From Gordonia sp. KTR9 (lineage in GTDB: Bacteria; Actinomycetota; Actinomycetes; Mycobacteriales; Mycobacteriaceae): a stretch of DNA of 64,000 bases. The position numbers were made by a program, and so were the translations under genes. Positions 60,463 through 64,000 of this stretch are shown here, one piece after another. The notes below the pieces were generated by a model that saw nothing but the letters and a program-made list of their open reading frames with translations, ran no database searches and was not told the DNA's origin. The number at the start of each line of letters is the position of its first letter. The stretch's first letter is position 1. Where the stretch lies: the NCBI RefSeq assembly GCF_000143885.2, contig NC_018581.1, positions 186,001 to 250,000 of the forward strand, given 5' to 3'.

Positions 60463-61572
60463 TCAGGGATTCACCACGGCTTTGACGGCCACCCCGGAGG
60501 TCGCCGCGGTGATGGCCTCCGTCACCTGTTCGAGCGGGAACCGATGGGTGACCAGGTTGTGCAGGCCGAGCGCGTCGCCGTGACGATCAGCCAGCTCCAC
60601 GGACCGGCCGTAATCGTCGATCGGGCAGCCGAGCGAACCGATGATCGATATCTCCCGGTTGTTCACCAGCACCGGATTGAACGGGACCGTGGAGCCACCG
60701 GAGAACAGGCCCAGGACCAGGAGGCGCCCTCGCAGGCCGAGCATCGGCACGGCTTCGTCGAATGCACTGACGTGCCCGGCTGCTTCCACGACGACATCGG
60801 CCCCGCGGCCGGCCGTCAGGTCGCGGACGTACTGCAGCCGTTGCGTCTCGTCGGTGTCGGGCAGCGAAACCGTATGCGTCGCACCCAGGTTCTCGGCTGC
60901 GGTCATCCGCTCGCCGGGCTCGCCGATCACGACGATCCGCGAAGCCGGGCCGAGCCCGAAGAGCATCGTCGCCGCGAGACCGACCGGCCCGTTGCCCTGG
61001 ATCACCACGGTTGCGCCGGCAGACACGCCGCCCAGTCGTCGGAGCCCGCCGAGAGCTGTGGGCATCGCGCAACCGAACGCGATCACCGCGTCCGACGCCG
61101 CCGAATCGGGGATGCGGAAATACGCTGCGCGCGTGGAGATCGTCGCGAAGTCCTGATACGAGGCCGACGACGGTCTGCCGACTCCCTGGGGCCAGTCGAG
61201 GTTCGCGCACAGGGCCGTCGGCCAGTCCGCGGTGCAGCTCTCGCAGACCCCGCACGGGGTCGGGGGTGACCAGAAGACCCTGTCGCCCACAGACAGTGGT
61301 GCACCGGCGCGGTCCGCTGACACGCCGCTCCCGAGTTCCACGATCGTCCCGATTCCCTCGTGACCGAAGTGGTAGGCACTGATGGCGGTGTATCCGCGGT
61401 CGGTACCGGTCGCGGCGACCTCGCCGGTGAGATGGTGTCCGTCGGAGCCACAGACCCCGGCGTGTGTCACCTGCACCACGAGCTCGGCGGAACCGGGGGG
61501 TGGAACGTCGCGTTCGACGCAGTCGAGTCCGGCCTGCTGGCCGCGGAACACGATCGATCGTGCCCGCCTCAT
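60463..61572 (-). CDS. Zinc-dependent alcohol dehydrogenase
   Basis: A 369-residue medium-chain dehydrogenase. Catalytic zinc ligands are in HAGVCGSDGHH and GHEGIG; structural zinc cysteines lie in CGVCESCTADWPTALC; the NAD loop is VVIQGNGPVGLAA. It oxidises an alcohol to an aldehyde or ketone, or reverses that. The ATG overlaps the stop of the esterase gene by 4 bp (ATGA), which supports ester cleavage followed by alcohol oxidation. Substrate unknown. Confidence 0.88.
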   Translation of the reverse strand: MRRARSIVFRGQQAGLDCVERDVPPPGSAELVVQVTHAGVCGSDGHHLTGEVAATGTDRGYTAISAYHFGHEGIGTIVELGSGVSADRAGAPLSVGDRVFWSPPTPCGVCESCTADWPTALCANLDWPQGVGRPSSASYQDFATISTRAAYFRIPDSAASDAVIAFGCAMPTALGGLRRLGGVSAGATVVIQGNGPVGLAATMLFGLGPASRIVVIGEPGERMTAAENLGATHTVSLPDTDETQRLQYVRDLTAGRGADVVVEAAGHVSAFDEAVPMLGLRGRLLVLGLFSGGSTVPFNPVLVNNREISIIGSLGCPIDDYGRSVELADRHGDALGLHNLVTHRFPLEQVTEAITAATSGVAVKAVVNP

Positions 61573-62423
61573 GCCTGCACCCGATCCCGCGCCGACGTCA
61601 TGCCGACGAAGTCGCGCATCAGATCCAACGACGAACGCACGGCCGGCGACTGTGGCCCGGTGATGTGCCAATCGTGCGGTTGGTCGAGAACCTCTCGGAA
61701 CCAGACGGTGACGCCCGATGCCAGTAGTCGAGCCGCGAGATGCCGTGCGTCGTCCCGGAGTACCTCGGTGCTGCTCGTCTCGACGAGAACCGGTGGTTGC
61801 CCCGTCCAGTCGCCCAGCGCCGGCGACAGCGACGGATTCGCGACATCGTGCCCGGCGCTGTAACCGGCGGCGGCCTCCCGTGCGTCCCGAGCGGAGAACA
61901 GGGAGTCGGTGGGCCCGCATTCGGTGAAGCTGTCGTTGACCACTCGTAGGTCGACCCAGGGTGACAGGAGCATCGTCGCTCGGTGCAGGGGCCGGACCCC
62001 GGCACGCAGCGACAGCGCTGTCGCCGCGGCGAGCCCCGCACCCGCGGAATCGCCGGACAGCACGAAGCTCCCCGAGGTCGCCGCGACCCATTCCGCGGCG
62101 GCATGACAAGCCTGGGCGGCCGCCGGGTACGGATGCTCCGGGGCGAGGGGGTAGTCGACCGCGAGCACACGCGATCGGGTCTGTACCGCAACATGACTGA
62201 GGAACGGAGCCCACGCGGCCGCGGACCCCAGCCGGAAGCCTCCGCCGTGCAGGTGGATGAGGGTCGGGCCGTCGGCGAACTGCGCGGGATCGATCCGGAG
62301 GCCGGCGAAACCGGGTTCGGCCACCGAGGTCACCGTCGCATCGGGGTGGGGCGGCTGGGAACCCATTGCCGCCTCGATCTCGCCACGGCGGCGGTCGAGG
62401 GCAGTTCCTGCGGGGGATGTCAT
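61569..62423 (-). CDS. Alpha/beta hydrolase, hormone-sensitive-lipase type
   Basis: A 284-residue esterase with HLHGGGFRLGSA (oxyanion hole), the nucleophile elbow GDSAGAG, VDYPLAPEHPYPAA before it, and a C-terminal DQPHDWHI that supplies His. It should cleave a carboxylic ester in the cytoplasm. It lies between the SDR gene and the alcohol dehydrogenase gene, overlapping the latter. AAAGG precedes the start. Confidence 0.86.
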   Translation of the reverse strand: MTSPAGTALDRRRGEIEAAMGSQPPHPDATVTSVAEPGFAGLRIDPAQFADGPTLIHLHGGGFRLGSAAAWAPFLSHVAVQTRSRVLAVDYPLAPEHPYPAAAQACHAAAEWVAATSGSFVLSGDSAGAGLAAATALSLRAGVRPLHRATMLLSPWVDLRVVNDSFTECGPTDSLFSARDAREAAAGYSAGHDVANPSLSPALGDWTGQPPVLVETSSTEVLRDDARHLAARLLASGVTVWFREVLDQPHDWHITGPQSPAVRSSLDLMRDFVGMTSARDRVQA

Positions 62424-62467
62424 GTTTCGGCCTTTCCTCGGCGCCTGTCCGAGGGATCGTGTGTCGG

Positions 62468-63211
62468 TCAGTACTTGGTGAGTCCGCCGTCGGCGGCGAT
62501 GGCGCCGCCGGTGATGAACCGCGCGTTGTCGGATACCAGGAATGCGATGAGGTGGGCGATCTCATCGGGGTGGGCGCGTCTGTCGAAGACTCCGGGAGTC
62601 GTTCGTACCGAGGAGCCCTCCTTGCCCGCGGCGACCGCGAGCATGGGGGTGTCGACCATCCCGGGCATCACCGAGGTGCACCGGACACCGGATTCGGCAA
62701 CTTGGTGGGCGATGGCGCGGGTGAGTGCGTTCACCCCTCCCTTGCTGGCCGGGTAGGCCGTACTCGACAGACCCATCACCGCTGCGGCCGACGAGACGTT
62801 GACGACCGCGCCGGCGGTGTCGACGAGGCTCGGCATCGCCCGGCGGCACATCAGGAACGTGCCGCGGAGGTTCACCGCGATCACCCGGTCGAACGTCTTT
62901 ACCGATGAATCCAGAATGCCGACATCGTCCGCGGAAGTGACCGCGGCGCTGTTGATCAGCGCGTCGAGGCCGCCGAACTCGTCGACGGCCCGTGTGACCG
63001 CCTCGTCGACGTCGGATTCATCCGCCACGTTCGCCCGGATCGACAGGTGCTCGCCTCCCTCGCGGGACGGGGGCATGGACTCCGGTGGGATCTCGTTGAC
63101 GTCGACCAGCGCCACCCGCCACCCTTGCTCGGCGAGCAGTCGGCTGACCGCGAGGCCGATCCCGGATCCGGCACCGGTGACGATCGCGGACTTCCCTTTC
63201 GCGCCGCTCAT
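62468..63211 (-). CDS. SDR family oxidoreductase
   Basis: A 247-residue classical short-chain dehydrogenase. The NAD(P) loop is VTGAGSGIGLAVSRLLAEQG; the catalytic Ser lies in VVNVSSAAAVMG and the Tyr-Lys pair in YPASKGG; the C-terminus ends in GGAIAADGGLTKY. It probably oxidises a hydroxyl group in the same pathway as its neighbours. The ATG overlaps the cyclase stop by 4 bp; a longer frame upstream lies inside the cyclase gene. Confidence 0.87.
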   Translation of the reverse strand: MSGAKGKSAIVTGAGSGIGLAVSRLLAEQGWRVALVDVNEIPPESMPPSREGGEHLSIRANVADESDVDEAVTRAVDEFGGLDALINSAAVTSADDVGILDSSVKTFDRVIAVNLRGTFLMCRRAMPSLVDTAGAVVNVSSAAAVMGLSSTAYPASKGGVNALTRAIAHQVAESGVRCTSVMPGMVDTPMLAVAAGKEGSSVRTTPGVFDRRAHPDEIAHLIAFLVSDNARFITGGAIAADGGLTKY

Positions 63212-64000
63212 TTGATGGCGACCGGATTGATCGGCGAACCGACGCCGCCGGAGATCTTCAGAGGCGGTGCGACGACCTGGAACTCGTAGCGCCCATCGGC
63301 GGCACAATCGGCGGCGAGCGCCGTGAGGTCCCAGAACTCACCGAAAGACAAGCCCATCTCCCGCAGACAGAGAAGGTGCATCGGGAGCATGTTGCCGGGA
63401 ATCCCGGACGCGGCGTCCTCGATGGCACTGTTGTCGGCGGCAACCGCGGCGACGTGACGTTCCCGGAACCATGACGCGGTGCGCCAGTCGAGTCCCGCGC
63501 AGGGGGACCGGTCGCCGGTACCCACGAACTTCGAGACCCACCCGGTGTGGATGAGCACGACATCGCCTTCTCTGACCTCGACACCCTGCGCCTCCGCGGC
63601 CCGGCTGAGTTCGTCTGCGGTGATCGGTGTCCCGTGCGGGAGGAACGTGTCCTCCCCGCGGAGCCGGACGATGTCGAGGAGTACGCCCCGTGAGGTGACC
63701 CCTCGCGCGGCCACCTTGTCGATGCCGCAGCGGTACGCCCCGACGCTGGTGACCGTGTCCGCCGAGAAACCGTTGTAGAGCTGGTCGTCGTAGTACGCGT
63801 GGGAGAGCGCGTCCCACTGGGTCGCGGACTGGGTGTGCATGATGATCATGTCGTCGGTGAACCGCAGGATGTCCGACGACATGAAAGCGCTGAATTCCTG
63901 TGCCAGACCGTTGGTCTCCCACGACGGGAAGGTCTCGGCCATCGCGTGACGATCACCGCCGGTGATGGTCATCACGTGTAAGGGGTTGCGGCGGAACAGG
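63208..64000 (-). CDS. Cyclase family (KynB-like) hydrolase, 5' end beyond the window
   Basis: A metal-dependent hydrolase of the cyclase family related to kynurenine formamidase. The metal region reads TQSATQWDALSHAYYD near the start, with VVLIHTGW and LDWRTASWFRERHVAAVAADNS further on, as in this family. Members hydrolyse amides, lactones or similar bonds. A GTG at 63975 and an ATG at 63972 could start it, but the frame stays open to the window edge (NPLHVMTITGG), and homologues have residues there, so it is treated as partial. It leads the catabolic operon. Confidence 0.83.
   Translation of the reverse strand, partial: LFRRNPLHVMTITGGDRHAMAETFPSWETNGLAQEFSAFMSSDILRFTDDMIIMHTQSATQWDALSHAYYDDQLYNGFSADTVTSVGAYRCGIDKVAARGVTSRGVLLDIVRLRGEDTFLPHGTPITADELSRAAEAQGVEVREGDVVLIHTGWVSKFVGTGDRSPCAGLDWRTASWFRERHVAAVAADNSAIEDAASGIPGNMLPMHLLCLREMGLSFGEFWDLTALAADCAADGRYEFQVVAPPLKISGGVGSPINPVAIK

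Overview
The window is high-GC actinobacterial DNA from a mycolic-acid-producing member of the Mycobacteriales. The best guess is Gordonia or a close relative (Rhodococcus, Williamsia), because the mycolyltransferase carries C-terminal LGFP repeats and the catabolic genes are of the type common in those genera. Gene order from about 3.7 to 56.6 kb follows the M. tuberculosis segment Rv3836 to Rv3799c as I remember it, with lineage-specific insertions. Gene names come from protein sequence and context only; no database was searched.

Layout. 1-3.05 kb is an accessory-looking left edge: a cut-off lipoprotein gene, an overlapping HEFGH metallopeptidase-like gene, an EspR-like regulator broken by a 2-nt frameshift, and two small genes of unknown function. 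3.06-12.8 kb holds a hemerythrin-like protein, the Rv3836/Rv3835-like pair, a PaaX-type regulator beside an acyl-CoA dehydrogenase/crotonase pair, a CDF metal transporter, an ankyrin protein, serS and a DMT-like membrane protein. 12.8-19.5 kb has a TetR/VOC pair with a large operator palindrome, a second DMT-like paralogue, two secreted LIP-family lipases, a GNAT enzyme and a second TetR. 19.5-30.6 kb has an MBL-Rieske fusion (Rv3818-like), an esterase with a PucR-type regulator, two PlsC acyltransferases and a HAD phosphatase, a PGRP amidase divergent from a SpoIID/LytB protein, and a GAF-ANTAR regulator.

30.7-33.9 kb is a tightly coupled four-gene operon (family 2 glycosyltransferase, acyl-CoA dehydrogenase-like protein, PIG-L deacetylase, NodS-like methyltransferase). 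Its chemistry resembles lipo-oligosaccharide tailoring and it is the best candidate here for an undescribed system.

34.1-56.6 kb is the core cell-envelope locus: glf, glfT2, a PAP2 phosphatase, ubiA and aftB build the galactan and supply and use decaprenyl-phosphoryl-arabinose; two antigen-85-type mycolyltransferases, the culp6-like lipase, fadD32, pks13 and accD4 make and attach mycolic acids. A DUF732-type lipoprotein and an F420-type oxidoreductase are inserted in it. 56.6-64.0 kb is a minus-strand catabolic cluster (acyl-CoA ligase, mycofactocin-type SDR, MFS transporter, zinc alcohol dehydrogenase, esterase, SDR, cyclase cut by the right edge).

Regulatory sites readable from sequence include a 56-bp TetR palindrome whose outer arms carry both Shine-Dalgarno sequences, a CRP/GlxR-type site beside a good promoter ahead of the first mycolyltransferase, repeated GTCAC boxes resembling MtrA sites near three cell-wall genes, and two related clusters of short repeats. 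No rRNA, tRNA, CRISPR array or intact mobile element was seen.
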